Source of the DNA: Diphasiastrum complanatum
Taxonomy: Eukaryota > Streptophyta > Lycopodiopsida > Lycopodiales > Lycopodiaceae
Length of the DNA: 64,000 bases
Direction: 5' to 3'
Assembly: GCA_029204225.1 (NCBI GenBank)
Contig: CM055100.1
Coordinates: 55,259,278 to 55,323,277, forward strand
Made by a program: the position numbers and the translations under genes. Shown in pieces: positions 46,673 through 59,300 of the stretch (positions are counted from its first letter, which is position 1; each line of letters starts with the position of its first letter). The notes under the pieces were generated by a model that was given only the letters and a program-made list of their open reading frames with translations, ran no database searches and had not been told where the DNA came from.

Positions 46673-47590
46673 TCAAAGTGGAGCAAGGGGCCTAGTTTAC
46701 CCACTTCTTGAAATTTGTCCGGCAAAACTGAAACTCCTACAGTAGCCACATGTCTTCCTTTTTGGACAGCACATGCACTGGTTGTCCCGCTTCCGCTAAA
46801 CAAATCCAAAATCTAGTCGGCTGCAGGAGAAAACATGTCTATCAGTTTATTTACAAGTTGTTGTGGCTTTTGGTATGGAGAAGCCACAGAACCAGTCATG
46901 GGATTTTTTAACTTTTTTGTCACTACAGGAAATTCGAAATGGTTGCCATGACCTCTTTCCATCAGTTGAAAAATAGCCGATAATCTCATTACAAAGTCGA
47001 GCTCCACCAGAATTTCTTACATTTGGCTTGTACCTGCAATTAATATGAAAAAAATGATTAAAGAGTGCTCAATCCAATCGGTAAAAAATACTCGGAGCAA
47101 TGAAACAGATTATTGTGCTTGGGAAAAAGTAAAGCAGTTACCAAATTTCATTCTCGATGCCTGCATTGCAAACTTCGAGAAGGGCTTTGTGCACGCCAAC
47201 TTGTCGCCAGCTGGAGTGGAATACTACTATCCTCCAAAGTGTAGCTGTGGTGACCTCCAGAAAATTAGCAACAACTTCCTTCATCTCAGTGTATTTAAAA
47301 GGGCGATCGTCATTTAACGAGCCCGCCAACTTAAAACCGTAAGGAATGTCAACAATGCACAAAGTGTATGGTCTTTTTTTCACAAACATTGTGATGTCTC
47401 TTGCATCGCCTTGCTGAATTGTATAAGAACAAGGGGGGTCATCAACAAACTTCGGGACAAATGTCTCCTTCGGATCTTCATCGACGCTTGTGTCTCCAAC
47501 TTGATGACTCTCCCTTTGTCTTTTCTTAGCTTTTGATTTTTGAAGGTGGGTCCTAAATTGCTCAGGAAGTTGCCCACTCATCTTGTCTTC
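46673..47590 (-). pseudogene. DNA N6-adenine/N4-cytosine methylase domain (beta-type order)
   Basis: From 47581: 'MSGQLPEQFRTHLQKSKAKK', then 'YTLCIVDIPYGFKLAG' carrying a DPPY-like motif IV (here DIPY), and 'TATLWRIVVFHSS'. After a short intron (~47041-47140): 'RNSGGARLCNEIIGYFSTDG', a frameshift, 'KPQQLVNKLIDMFSPAAD', a TAG, and 'ILDLFSGSGTTSACAVQKGR', the S-adenosylmethionine-binding motif I. Motif IV before motif I is the beta-class arrangement of bacterial and phage DNA methylases. The family methylates adenine N6 or cytosine N4. Truncated at the 3' side by copia Z. Confidence 0.78.
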
Positions 47591-47699
47591 AGCTAAAAAA
47601 AATAAGAGATTGCATATGTTAGAATAGACTTATGCTTAGCATGGATATAAATTTCTCAGAATCATAAAATTAACAACTTTTGCTAGAGTCTTATTCTAA

Positions 47700-48345
47700 G
47701 CATGGTTAAAGTAGTTCAATAAAATAATAACTCAAAATCTTTAAAGACAAATACTCATGCTCAACATAAACAGTTCTGAAATGTAAGCATACGATGTCTC
47801 TAAATAAAATAAAAAATCTTTGAAGCTCCTCGTCCTTGGAGCTATTCGGGTATAAGGCCTGACATTCTGCCCAATCCTGGCAATTTATGCTTTTCACCAT
47901 GGCCTCTTGTACTCTCATGAAAAGCTTGTGTCTGAAAGAAAATAAAGTTAGTAATACTTCAATTTTATGATAACTAAAATTAAAAAAGAAATCGAATAAA
48001 AATTACCTTTAAAACTCTTTTCCCATTTCTGCAAGGCTGAGCTGTTCATCTGCCACTCTTGAGAGGACGGTCACCACGACATCCTGGGAAAGAATGTCTT
48101 GCATGTTTTTTCACTCAAATACTTCCATATCCCGAGGGATGGGAGCAAGAGTCGGCTGAGATGTTTTTTTCTTTGCATTGGATGTCCCTTTCGGAACTTG
48201 TCCCTTGACCTCAAACTTGTTCCATTTGTCAAAAAATTTATCAACCAGATCTCAGACTTGAAAAAAAAAATTAATGTAAATATTAAATACTCAAAAATTG
48301 AACCTAAAAAATTTGACAGATTCAAAAAGATTAAAAGTTGAAAAA
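47700..48345 (-). pseudogene. Middle exons of the ParB/methylase gene
   Basis: Pieces with 'LFMRVQEAMVKSINCQDWAE' (47930-47710), 'ALYPNSSKDEELQRFF', and upstream 'VPKGTSNAKKKTSQPTLAPI' and 'SRVADEQLSLAEMGKEF' (48250-48010, one TGA inside), ending at a 'gtaattt' donor. Helical linker character; no catalytic motif. Exon joins are approximate. Confidence 0.45.
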
Positions 48346-48523
48346 ATCACTTGTCCAGTTCAAAAGGCTAGCTGAAAAAAAAAATTATCATATTTTGTCA
48401 AAAAAGTGGCTGGAGTCTTCTCATCAAAAGAAAGCCCAGTCTCTTGAGCGTAGAGGCACTTCAGCTGTATATTTGTTTTGTCGCCCTCTTTGTGGAGTAT
48501 AAGATACTCCTTGTGAAAAAATC

Positions 48524-48760
48524 TTACTCTTTAATAACCATCATCTTGAGCTTATAATCTTGATCATTGTTGTGATCCCAAGCAAGGAGCTTGGCCTCCT
48601 CAACACTCATGCCAGCAAAAACAATGGCACTAACTTGACTAAAGGACAATATGTGGGGATATTCTAGAGACAGCTCTTTTTGAGCTTGTAAACTATGGAT
48701 CCCGCCCAGAACAAAAAAATTACAGGAATCAATTAATTTAACATCAAAATATGCTACCAT
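48524..48760 (-). pseudogene. ParB/sulfiredoxin-like domain at the start of the methylase gene
   Basis: 'NFFVLGGIHSLQAQKEL' resembles the GxHR/GxxR loop of ParB-like domains, followed by 'VSAIVFAGMSVEEAKLLAWD' and 'HNNDQDYKLKMMV', the helix with the conserved Asn region. ParB-like domains fused or adjacent to beta-class DNA methylases are common in phages and bacterial mobile elements. Conserved His instead of Arg pattern and short length leave this tentative. Confidence 0.5.
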
Positions 48761-48952
48761 GGGGCAGATGGTAGGACCAACAAGAACAATGAAAGGGGTT
48801 ACAAGGCCTGAGTATGAATTCTTTCAATTCAAGCTAGTGAATTTTGTACTAGCTCTTCATCTATGTGTCTCATGAATCCCCAAACAGTGTATTATTCTCC
48901 CTCCGGTGAGAATTGCAGCGGTTCATAAACAAGCAAGCACTCAGTTATTGAT

Positions 48953-51725
48953 TTGAGTCAGTCTACAATCCCACGTCAAGGAACTCGTTCTTTAAATAGG
49001 GCAAGACAGACACGAAGGACCATTAGATCCAATGTTTTGAAATCACAAAGATCAATATTTTCTAATGTAGAAAATATTTTTGAAAGTGTAGAGCCTTCTG
49101 GTAAAAATCAAGGAGACGATGCAGTTGACATTCGAGAAGCGCACGTACGAGGTACAACTTCAATATAACCAGAGTCATTAGGTGCGAAGTTCCTCTTACA
49201 GAGTAGAATCCAAGGGCCAAGACAAGTTTCGAAGGGATTTACAAGCAAGTCGTGAAATGATGGGGCGTCAAAATCAATTACTCGAACCTCAAGAAATCCG
49301 TAAAGTTAGAAACATAGGCTGTTGTGTTTCCTTGTGTTTACAAAAGATAAGCTTTGCTTAAATTAGGCAAATTCGAGCAAAGTTTTTTTCAAAGAAAAAA
49401 AATGATCAAAATTATTCTCTTTGTTCATCTGTAAGGCTTGATGGAAAAGGTTTTGCTTACTTCTTGGAAACAATTGAAGTTTGTCATTAAGTTGTCAAGG
49501 TGTTCAGGCAATTGGAAACTCAAGACTTGCCCGCATTCACACGAAGTTACAAAAAGATCCAAGCCTTTAGATTTTGTTCAAGGTCGAACTGTTTCTTTGG
49601 ATTGCTTAATCGTGAAAGCGTGGTTAACTCATTTCATTAATGTGAACGCCGAAAAACTTCCAAATTCTCTGTATTTTCATCTTCCAGACAATTTCATGAA
49701 ATTGAAAATATTCTTGATGTACAAAGATTTTCGCATTGTCCAAGAATGTTCAACATCTAAGTTATTCTTATTTTGTGAAACTGTGGAAAAGATATTTTGG
49801 TCTAATAAAAATTCCAAAAAAATCTTGAATGTTTGTTTGTACTATGTGTGAGCAGCTGAAAGCACTCAGAGAACAAGCAAAAACGTCCCAGGAAAAAGGT
49901 AATTGCTATTTTAATTTGTTTCACTCATTAAATTAACTTTCTTTTGCACTTCCAATTACTTAAGTTCAAATTTTTTTTTTGTGTGTGATTTTTTTAGCGG
50001 ACATTACCAAGTCACTTCAAATCCATAGAGAGCAACAAACAACAGAAAGACAAAAGCTTGCAAAACATCGAAAAAAGTGTTTGGAGTCTTTTCAAAAGTA
50101 TTTGGGTCTCGTAATCGACATGATGGGTCAAAAGAAAACACTAATGCCACATTTTGCAAGAGTGCCAAAGAATTTAAACGAAGCTGATTTTATTCAAGTT
50201 CATTTGGTTGGTGCTCTTATATTCACGCACTTTGTAGTCTAAAGTGTATTTCAACTATCCAAACGTTCGAAATGACCCAAACTTGACCATTACCATCATT
50301 CACAAAATAATACTGAAATTTGGTAATAGTCTTCCTAAGATTCTCTACTTGCAACTTGATAATACTGCCAGAAAAAATAAAAATCAAACAGTGCTGACAT
50401 ATTTATCAATGTTAGTCACTCCGAAGATTTTCAAAAAAATCAAAATAGGATTTTTACTGGTGGGTCACACTCATGATCAAATTGACCATATGTTCAGTTG
50501 CTTTTAAAAAAAGCTAAGACGCAAAAAAGCCTTTTCTTTACCAGTCTTACAGAGTATTATCGAGGACTCATACACTCTTGCACCAAATGTGGTTTTATTG
50601 CGTTGCACATATGATTTTAGAAATTACATCAAAACGTAGGAAGAACATTGCATCACACCAATAAATGATATTAGTTTCCAACATTAGTTCAAAATTGCTA
50701 ATAATGTTGGTGGCATCACATTATTGTGGAGAAAGCAATTCTCTAACTCAATGGCATGGCTACCTTATGAAGGAGTCTGTTTTTTACAATCTGTGCCTTC
50801 TTCTCAAGTTAAGCTTGGACCTTTGTGTCCTCTAACTTCAGCCTTGGAGGAGCAAAAATCTCAAAGGGAACATCGGCCAGTCGATCCATTTGCGGTGTTA
50901 AACTTTTTGGAAACAACCATTCAAGCAGCAGACCAATTTTTTGATGACTTTGATCGACATTGGTGGATGAATTTTTTTGAGGAGCAAAAAATATGTTTGC
51001 TTGATCTGGGAGACTCAAACTTGAATTTCAATGGCCAACCAGATCTTCAATTCCAACAACGGCCGTTGATTCCTCTACTGTTCCAAAACAGACTGAGTCT
51101 TTAAACCTTCTTCATAACAAAGAACGTGAAATTTATTTGGGTTCAAGAAAAAGTTGACGAACTGTGCTGCCAAGGCTAAATGGTCTGGTAACCTCAATGA
51201 ATTAAAGGGCGGGAGTCTCATTGCACTTTTGGCGTTGGAAAATAGCAAAAGTCATCTATTGGATTGCTAAAGTGATTGGCTTCATTCAAAGCAATGACAC
51301 CAAGATTGTACGTGTGCATTCGATGCTTATTGTTTCAACAAATGCTTTATTGGGAAGGTACGAGCTAGAAATGTTGCAATTAGATCCAAGAGGCAAGCAG
51401 ACGCATGCAACAAAGAACCAACCAAGAGTCGATGACATAAATCTTAAAGATGTGGATGTGCTTGCATTTAATTTTGAGTTAACAATGATGAACTATTTAT
51501 GAAAGTCCACAATATCTATTTTACGGCTTGGGCTAAGTGCACAACCATCATCTTCGACTCGGCTTCAACGCAGCAAAGCCACAATAAACAATTTTCTCTC
51601 GACATTGGATGCTGATTCGGATGAGAATTTGTCGATATACTCTAATGTCATCAACTTCTTCAGCTGAAAAACAGAGCCCTGATAATATTTCTAGCAGTGA
51701 CTTAAGAGAAGTTAGTGAGAAGACT
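48953..51725 (+). pseudogene. Element E transposase (DUF7869-like)
   Basis: Segments: basic N-terminus (48953-49168, 'RQTRRTIRSNVLKSQ'); 'GRTVSLDCLIVKAWLTHFI' and 'NAEKLPNSLYFHLPDNF' (49580-49700); 'SLQIHREQQTTERQKLAKH' (about 50010); 'RNDPNLTITIIHKII' and 'LPKILYLQLDNTARKNKNQ' (50265-50390); 'GFLLVGHTHDQIDHMFSCF' (about 50448-50507). The pair 'LQLDNTARKNKN' and 'VGHTHDQID' is diagnostic for the DUF7869 family of eukaryotic transposon proteins. Many stops. The C-terminal part runs on through 'NALLGRYELEMLQLDPRG' to about 51725. Confidence 0.7.
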
Positions 51726-51734
51726 GTCACTAGT

Positions 51735-52540
51735 GCATTTTTTACGGTTATCTTGAGGAGGACATCTACATGGAGCAATCCAAGGGCTTCATCAAGCTTG
51801 GACATAAAAGGAGCTTGTATGGCCTCAAACAAGCTCCAAGGTCATTGCATTCTAGACTCAACTCCTTCATGCTGTCACTTGGTTTCACTCTAAGTGATTC
51901 CCTTCATTGTACTTTAAATTCTTTGATGGTGATGTGACTATCCTTGTACTATATGTAGATGACATAATCTTTTGTAAAAACAATGTCAATTTCATTGATG
52001 AGACTAAAAAGGCATTATGTGAGGAATTCGAGATTGCAATACCATGGCCCCTTACACTATATCTTGGCCATTTAGGTAGTTAAGATTTGTAATTATAGTT
52101 TCATTTGTTGTCAATCAAAGTTTTCTACTTCAATTCTTAGAAAGTTCAATATGGATTGTGCAAGAAAGTTGAAACTCCAATGGAGCATCATGTAAAAGAT
52201 CCAAATAGAGGTAATGAAAAATCCTTCATGGACATCACACTCTACAGGAGTCCAATAGGCTCCTTGATCTGGCTCACTGTCACTAGAGCTAATCTTAGTT
52301 ATAGTGTAAATAAGTTGAGTCAATTTATGTAGACTCTCTTGATCCATTAATGGAAACAAGCCAAAAGAGTGCTTAGATACATGTTTAGCACACTAGATTT
52401 TGGCATATTGTATAGAGGAAATTGCAGTAGCTTGATTCTCATATTCATATTTTGCAAGAGACAAAGTGGATAGAATATATCTACAAGTACATATGCTATA
52501 TTCCTTGGAGAAGGTGCCCTTGGAATTATGAGTAAATCCA
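51735..52540 (+). pseudogene. Copia RT and RNase H remnant (likely copia Y)
   Basis: 'SAFFYGYLEEDIYMEQSKGF', 'SLYGLKQAPR', 'LYVDDIIF' (the YVDD palm motif near 51950) and later 'IGSLIWLTVTRAN'-like RNase H pieces to about 52540. The upstream half of RT is missing. It is the natural continuation of the integrase at 44845-45705, separated by copia Z and element E. Confidence 0.78.
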
Positions 52541-52619
52541 TGCTAGAATCTAGGTCATTCCAAAATGCTAGAACTAGCTTACAAATTCTTGACATTTGGC
52601 ATCATTATGGATAGCCAAG

Positions 52620-55020
52620 TGTCTCAACCTCTTGTACATAGATAATAAAATGCCGGTCAACAAACGACGTGTAAGATCTTTATCGATTAGTTTCAACTTT
52701 GTATGAGAGAGCAGTGTCAGTACTTGCTCGTCCATGCCTCTCCTTCTTTGAGGCTTTGTTAAGATCCTTCCAACCAAGGCTCCAGTGTACAATATTTTTC
52801 TTTTCCTTTTATAAATGGGAAAATGGTGTTTGTGATCTTTCATTGTGGTAAGGGTCAAGTGCCTAGAATAGGAATTTTTGGCAATATACTAGATGAGTCA
52901 CTAGAATCCAATCTCCAATGTCCAATGGGTCAAGCTTATCAAAAACATTTAATATCCTAATTTAAGTCATTTCTTGAAGGAATCCTATGCTAAAATCCAA
53001 GCCTCTATCATCCTTTAAAGAGAGCTCAATTGTACATTATTTTCACACAAGTAAATTGAGAAGTTTGGAGCTTGATCTTTGCATAATCTTTGGATGTTTT
53101 GAGTAGGTATGAACTAGTTGATGAGCCTACTACACGTTTCACACGTATGACAAGTCATACAAATCAAGTTTTGCTATTTTTGTTGACATACTTTATAAGC
53201 TCTTGCCAATTTAGATGCATTCTAGCTCGTTTTCAAGTGCTAGTCACTCAGAGAATGTAATCAAGTGCAATCTTAAATGCTTTGTTGATTAGAATTGAAT
53301 CAAACATTTCCTCTTATTTTTCACAAGTACCATAGGAAAACGAAGCCAACAACGAACGATTTTAGCACACCAATACCAACCATTGAGAATAAACCACAAA
53401 CACGCTATAAATAAGCAACAAACTCATCCAAGAGAGGGGTAGAGAACACCATGTAATCTCTGATCCAAAAATGTGACCATCAAGCATAGATAATGGCTTA
53501 GTAAAGGCCATTGATAAAGCAATAGTAGCCACCATGAGTCAATGCATAAACTCAAAACAAGACCCATTCATCTCGTCAAGAGCATGTGACAGGACGATGC
53601 ACAAGAGGGCCACCACCATCATTATTAGGTAAAAAGGGAGAAAAACCTCAAGCCACAATAGCAATTAAGGGGGAGCAACAAACTTTAAAAAGCTTTTTGA
53701 AAGTCAAAAAATACAAGATAAGACACGCTAACAAAGAGGTAGCCCTAGCATAGAAACGACAGCGCAAAAAAGAAAACCGAGCATGAACCAAACAAAACCA
53801 ACATATAGTGTCACCATTCGAAGTAGACAACAAAAGAAAGAAACAACAAACCCAAACAAATACAATGACAAGGAACAAAGGTCGACCAAAAAGCACATAT
53901 TATGTGCCTAACACAAGATTTGCCCTTAAAAAAGGAGCTTAAATTTTTTTTAGCCATCATAACGTCCATCAATAGATACTTTACTTTGAATACATAACAT
54001 TAAACATGTAGAAATTAACGCAATGCTTGAAAATGTTCAATGCTTTTTCCAATAGTCTATTAGCAAGAAATATTTAAAGGTTTACATAAAAGTTTACATT
54101 CATACTTGATTAGAAGTACTCATGCATCATATGCACTTAAAAATTGGTATCTAGTGCAACAATTGACATATTTAGATAACAAACAACTCTTAAATCACAA
54201 AACAATCCAAATTGTTGTAAGACATTACATCAGATATTCAAGAGCAATGGACACTTCTTCATGTCCAAAGCAACAACCAAGGCATGACAAACATGAAATG
54301 TTGTCCAATTAAGCCAATGGTAATGCTAGGCATTTTTCTTCACCGCTATTGTTCATTGTCATCACAGTAATAACAATAGCCAATATCAAATCTTTTGTTT
54401 AAATGTGTGCATGTGTGCATGGTTACTTATTGTAAGTATTGTCATCCTCCAGTTTGACTGATACCGCTACAGTTTGTTGACAATTGCTTCCCACTAAGAC
54501 TGATCACAACTCCTTCGATAGTAAACAATGATTGTTGTCAATCCTCTCCAATCAGCAAATAATAAAACAAATTTATTTTAATAAGAATGTTGCATAATAA
54601 AGGTACAAGAGCTAAGAGCAACCTCAATAAATATGAATCTCTCCACTTAGTCACACCACTTTAAATGGTGTGTGTCAATGCAAAAGAATGACACTGAGCT
54701 CCAAATAGTCAAAGTTTTGAGAGGCTAATTACCTTCTATATTATTATTACTATTAATACAGATAGTGCCTTGTTCACATATCATATATCTGGTTATTATA
54801 TATAACCTCAAATCAAATAAGAGACCTGAAACATTGATGCAATTTGCAAGAGCATTGTAAATTACTCCTTAGATTCAAACTACATACCCTTGTTCATTCC
54901 TTGAACATTACGATGGCCACATTTACAATGTATTGTTTGAGCAAGGTATTTGTGGATTTATGCACAACATACTAACTTTTTCCATTTTAATAAGTCAATC
55001 AATGAGCTAACTATTTTGTA
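52620..55020. other. Gene-free stretch
   Basis: No recognisable protein frames, RNA genes or structured repeats. Composition is AT-rich. Confidence 0.45.
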
Positions 55021-55023
55021 TTA

Positions 55024-55157
55024 TGGAAGGAGCCCGGCAAAAGCCATTCTGCCCGGTAAGGATTTCCAAAAAAATTTGGGCAAGGCCCGGAAGGGCCGAG
55101 CCTAAATTTTTTTGGAAAGCCGAACTGGGCAGAATGGCCTTTGTCCGGCTCCTTCCA
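55024..55157. mobile_element. Fold-back element (near-palindrome of ~134 bp)
   Basis: The left arm starting 'tggaaggagcc' is complementary to the right arm ending 'ggctccttcca', with pairing through 'gccattctgccc' / 'gggcagaatggc' and 'ccaaaaaaattt' / 'aaatttttttgg'. The centre is itself a small palindrome ('ggcccggaagggcc'). Flanks 'tta' on the left and 'ttg' on the right would allow a 3-bp Tourist-like target, but do not prove it. Confidence 0.75.
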
Positions 55158-55160
55158 TTG

Positions 55161-55395
55161 CGTAATGGATACCTGAAATTTTTTCAGAAACACATTACGA
55201 AGCATAATAGGCAGGTTTGACGTTGCCTGACCAACACAAAATGTGCCACGTGGCAGCTGTACGGAATCCGTACAAACGGGCACAGACAGGCAGAAAAAAA
55301 AAAAAAGCAGAATCTGCCTTTGAAAAAAATGCATGCATTTTTTGCGTTTTAATTTATTTGAAAATGGGCATAACATGCAACAGGTATCCATTACG
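55161..55395. mobile_element. MITE-like element with perfect 15-bp terminal inverted repeats
   Basis: 'cgtaatggatacctg' at 55161-55175 is the exact inverse of 'caggtatccattacg' at 55381-55395. The 235-bp interior has no coding potential, contains one 'ccacgtggc' box, and lies just next to the fold-back element. Target duplication not evident. Confidence 0.7.
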
Positions 55396-55399
55396 TGGT

Positions 55400-56346
55400 C
55401 ATTTATAGCTTATATAGACGTCATGAAGGGCATATAAACATTTGAAAAAGATAACCACTTTCATGGACAACCATCACTTCAGCCAAATGATGACATCGTT
55501 AAGGAAATATACTCTTCTCATGTTTACTTTTGCTTCAGTTATTTAAACATTAGGAGCTTTATATAATGTGAGATCGCTCAAATCTTCTCACAACCACCAC
55601 ACGTCATTGTAGGCCTGCTAACACCAAAATCTAAACAGAGCAGATTCACTATTACCTAAACTTATTTTCTTGTACATGTTTTTGTAATGTCATGAGAATT
55701 CTAAAGAAAAAAGCCTCTGGCGTTTATCTCAAATTCCAGATAATACAAGTAATAAAACTAGGAAATAGGAATTTGCACCACACCATTAGGATTGAACTCT
55801 ACATTCAATGGCGGAAATAGTCATCGATAATCACAGAAGAGATGAACAGGTCATCCTCAAGAACTTGTAAGCAAAATTTAGTACTCGACCGGTTGGTCGA
55901 TGTTTTTGGCATGCAAATTTTCCAAAATTGCAGTATGCTAACTTCACAGAAAGCACTGCTCTTTAACAGCCTAGAAAACTGTCATCCTCGCCCCCAATAG
56001 ACGATCAATGTTCTATGTTCAACATGTTATTCAGCAGCAACTGCGAGCTTTTTAAGCCAAAGAATAGCGTTAAGTATTATCATGGAACCATGACCTAATG
56101 CATGTGATTGAAAGGGTAGAATATCTTCGTGAAAGCAACATGAAGGACCATAATTTTTTAACATCAACAAAGCTCTTCAACTTTGGATTTGCATGACATA
56201 TCAGAGTAGCCCATTTCATGGAATTCCCTGAAGAGCCTCTGTATAGAATATAAAGCTTCAGAAGAACTGATAGCCCAAGCAGTTGCTGCTGAAGACAGCA
56301 AAAGTAAACCCAATTTTACAGGGAGTCACTCAATGCTCTAAATATG
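55400..56346. other. Intergenic, downstream of U2AF65
   Basis: No protein-like frames. Probably 3' untranslated region of U2AF65 nearest 56346 and then intergenic sequence; the polyadenylation site was not located. Confidence 0.45.
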
Positions 56347-59300
56347 TCAAGATTCGTCGCCATAATCCCCACTCAAAAAGCTTTCTTCTGAATAATACAT
56401 AACTACAACATAATTCCCACCAAACTTTCTTCCATTCAAGGAAGCTTTTGCCTTGGCTGCAGCTTCTGTGTCAGAGTACTCAACAAAAACCTGGAGCAAA
56501 GAGTTCAAATAGCAATTCATCACATTAACTAACAAGTCAATGGTACTGATTAAAAATAGTGTTGTCAGAAATTGATATTTGATCAACCTCTGGATAGAAA
56601 TAACTTTTAGGTTTGAAATTGAATTGAGAAAAGAAAGCCATGGATGGGAAAACGTGCACAGGAAAATATACCTTCCCAAGTCCAGGAACTTCTTCACCGG
56701 TTGGTTTTGGCCGAGGAATTACAAGATTCACCACTGAACCTGCATATATGGGCATAGGTTGGGCAAAAGGTTTTGGGTTTTTGTTTTCAGGTATAGCTGC
56801 TTCTAGAGACAAGACAATGTTGGCAAGATTATACTTGAAATTAAGCACCCTACCATACTTCCCACATTTATCTCTGGTATGGGTTTAGGGTCTAGATACT
56901 TCTAGAAACTAAAGAGTGTCGCCACAAGTATATATAAAAGAAAGGCAACATACCATATTTCCCACATTCATCTCTCATATCCTCTAAAATATCACTGTAT
57001 TCTTCATCGTCTTTGAGCTCATCTACTGACACAACCTGTCGAAAAAAAACAATCAGGGTAGCCCTTACTTTTCAAAACGAAGCTATTAGCTTTGACAGGA
57101 AAGTTCATACAATGCAAAGATGCTAACCAGAAAACGCACACCCCATAGTATTAAATCTGATAGAAAAGTTGGTATTGCAATGTTCTTGCTGTGAATTACT
57201 TATTTTGACTGGATATTTGTGTTGAAAGATAATACCTATTTTGCCCCTTCTGACTTGTGTACATGTAACTTGTAAGTTGTGCATAAGTCATGGGTGTAAA
57301 ACAGTTATGTACATAGTACACCCCACTTATGCTAATTAATCAAGTAGGTTAAATACTCATGTGGGTCTAGGAGCTAGAATAGGAAAGACACCACCTCTAT
57401 GTTCCATGCTATTTGTGGCTCCTCTAGACCTCATAGGCCTCGAGGGGTTTCCACGCCCTCCTACTCTTTGAATAGTCATTATGTTATTTTGAGCTTTGAG
57501 TTCTCTCTCTCTTGCTTTTGTCTTCTACTCCATAGCTGGTTTTTTGAAGCTTTCATAGTGTGCTTTCTATGTTGTTATAATACTCCATAGCTAGGACTTG
57601 GATTTGAATGATAATATGAAGGTTGTGACCAAAGGATTGCAGGAAGATAATCTATACTGATTGTACACTTCTATCCCTGGTCAACATGCTTATGCAGCAA
57701 AAGGAGGTGATGTGGATAAGTTGCGACACGAGAGGTATGGACATCTTTGCTACCAAAGTATGCAAGTATAGAACCAGCATCATATGGTGGCGGGGCTCCA
57801 GTCATTAAGCCAAGCTCTTCAGTGTGTGAGGCTTGCGCTTTGGGAAAGCAGCAAAGACAAAAGTTTCCCAAGGAAAGCACCACCAGGGCAGCAGATATAC
57901 TTGATTTGGTGCATTCAGATTTGTGGGGGCCAACCCAAACCAGATCTGCAGATGGGGCATATTACTTTATGAGCTTTATTGATGACTTCTCACGGAAAAT
58001 TTGGATTTATTTCTTGAAAAAAAAATCTGAAGCATTCAAGTACTTCGTGCATTTCAAAGCTTTGCACGAAGACGGAATTTGTGGAATTTTGCAAGGCTAA
58101 TGGAATCAAAAGGCAGCTTACACCTCCCCATACCCCTCAGCAAAATGGCGTAGCCAAGAGAAAGAACCGAACTATTGTGGAGTGTGCAAGGTGCATGCTC
58201 AAGGCAAAGGGGTTGCCCAACTCTTTTTGGGGCAAGGTCATGCACACAGCGGTGTTTCCTTTGAATAGAAGTCCAACCAGTGGAAGGCAAGACTCCAAAA
58301 GAGGCATTTAGCAGCATTAAGCCCAAGGTGGGCGCTTTGAGAGTGTTTGGCTGTCCATGTTCCCAAGGATGACAGGCTGGATGCAAAATCAGCAAAATGT
58401 ATTTTCTTGGGATACAGTGAGAAAAGCAAAGCCTACCGACTTTATGATCTCACTAGCAGGAAGAGGATCATAAGTCGAGATGTGATCATTTAAGAGGATC
58501 ATTCGCCTCCTGTGGAAGAACATGAGGAGGAGGGTACAAGTGAGTTTGTTCCAATACTTGATGAACCACATCCACATATTGAGGAGTCTCAGGATAATCA
58601 TATGAGTGATCAAGAGGATGAATCTGAGGAGACTAAGAAGCGGTAGGAAAGGGGCAAGCCTGTTGAGTCCTATTCGCCGTCTTCATCACCAACTGCAAGG
58701 AAGAAGTTTTCCAAGTGGCATTGGCAAATTGTGCAGGATAGTATTGGATGAGGGAGAAAGCAACAATCCAAGGGCTCAGTAGCATGGACACTAGGAGACA
58801 AACTTTGCCCTTATGACCACTATTTTGGATTCACATGATCCGCATACATTCGTCAAGGCAGAAGATGCGAAGGTATGGCAACAAGCCATGCAAAAGGAGT
58901 ATGACTCCATCCTCAGTGTCTAAAGGGAATGATGGAATCCTCCTTTGAGTCTAAACCTTGTTCCCACCATCTAGAGAAAAAGGATGTGATATGCATTTGT
59001 CGCATGGAAGAATTCCTTTGTGTGATCATTTCTCAGGTTAAAACACCTTAGGTAACATTAAGGCAGCAAGTCTCTAATCTTTGTAAAAGATCAATGAGCG
59101 TAACGAGACAAGATAGTCTCAAAATAAGCGATAATGTTGACCTTGAATCTCAAGTACAATGGGCATCAAAGGATAAAGTCTTCCTCCATTTCTACCTCAT
59201 TCATAAAATAAAGCACAACTAACTTAATCTATCATTGTGAGGAATCCCACAAAACTTAGCAGTCTCAACCTTAAGGTGGTGTGATCACGCCCTCAACTAA

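Larger units (their letters stand above)
46673..51725. mobile_element. Element E: DNA transposon with DUF7869-like transposase and ParB/methylase gene
   Basis: Two genes back to back: the methylase gene on the minus strand (46673-48760) and the transposase gene on the plus strand (48953-51725), transcribed divergently from about 48760-48950. Inserted in or fused to copia Z gag on the left, and abutting copia RT on the right. No terminal inverted repeats found by eye. Confidence 0.55.

Noticed and set aside
55011-55391. 126-codon minus-strand frame
   Set aside because: Arises from the inverted-repeat arms of the fold-back element and MITE.
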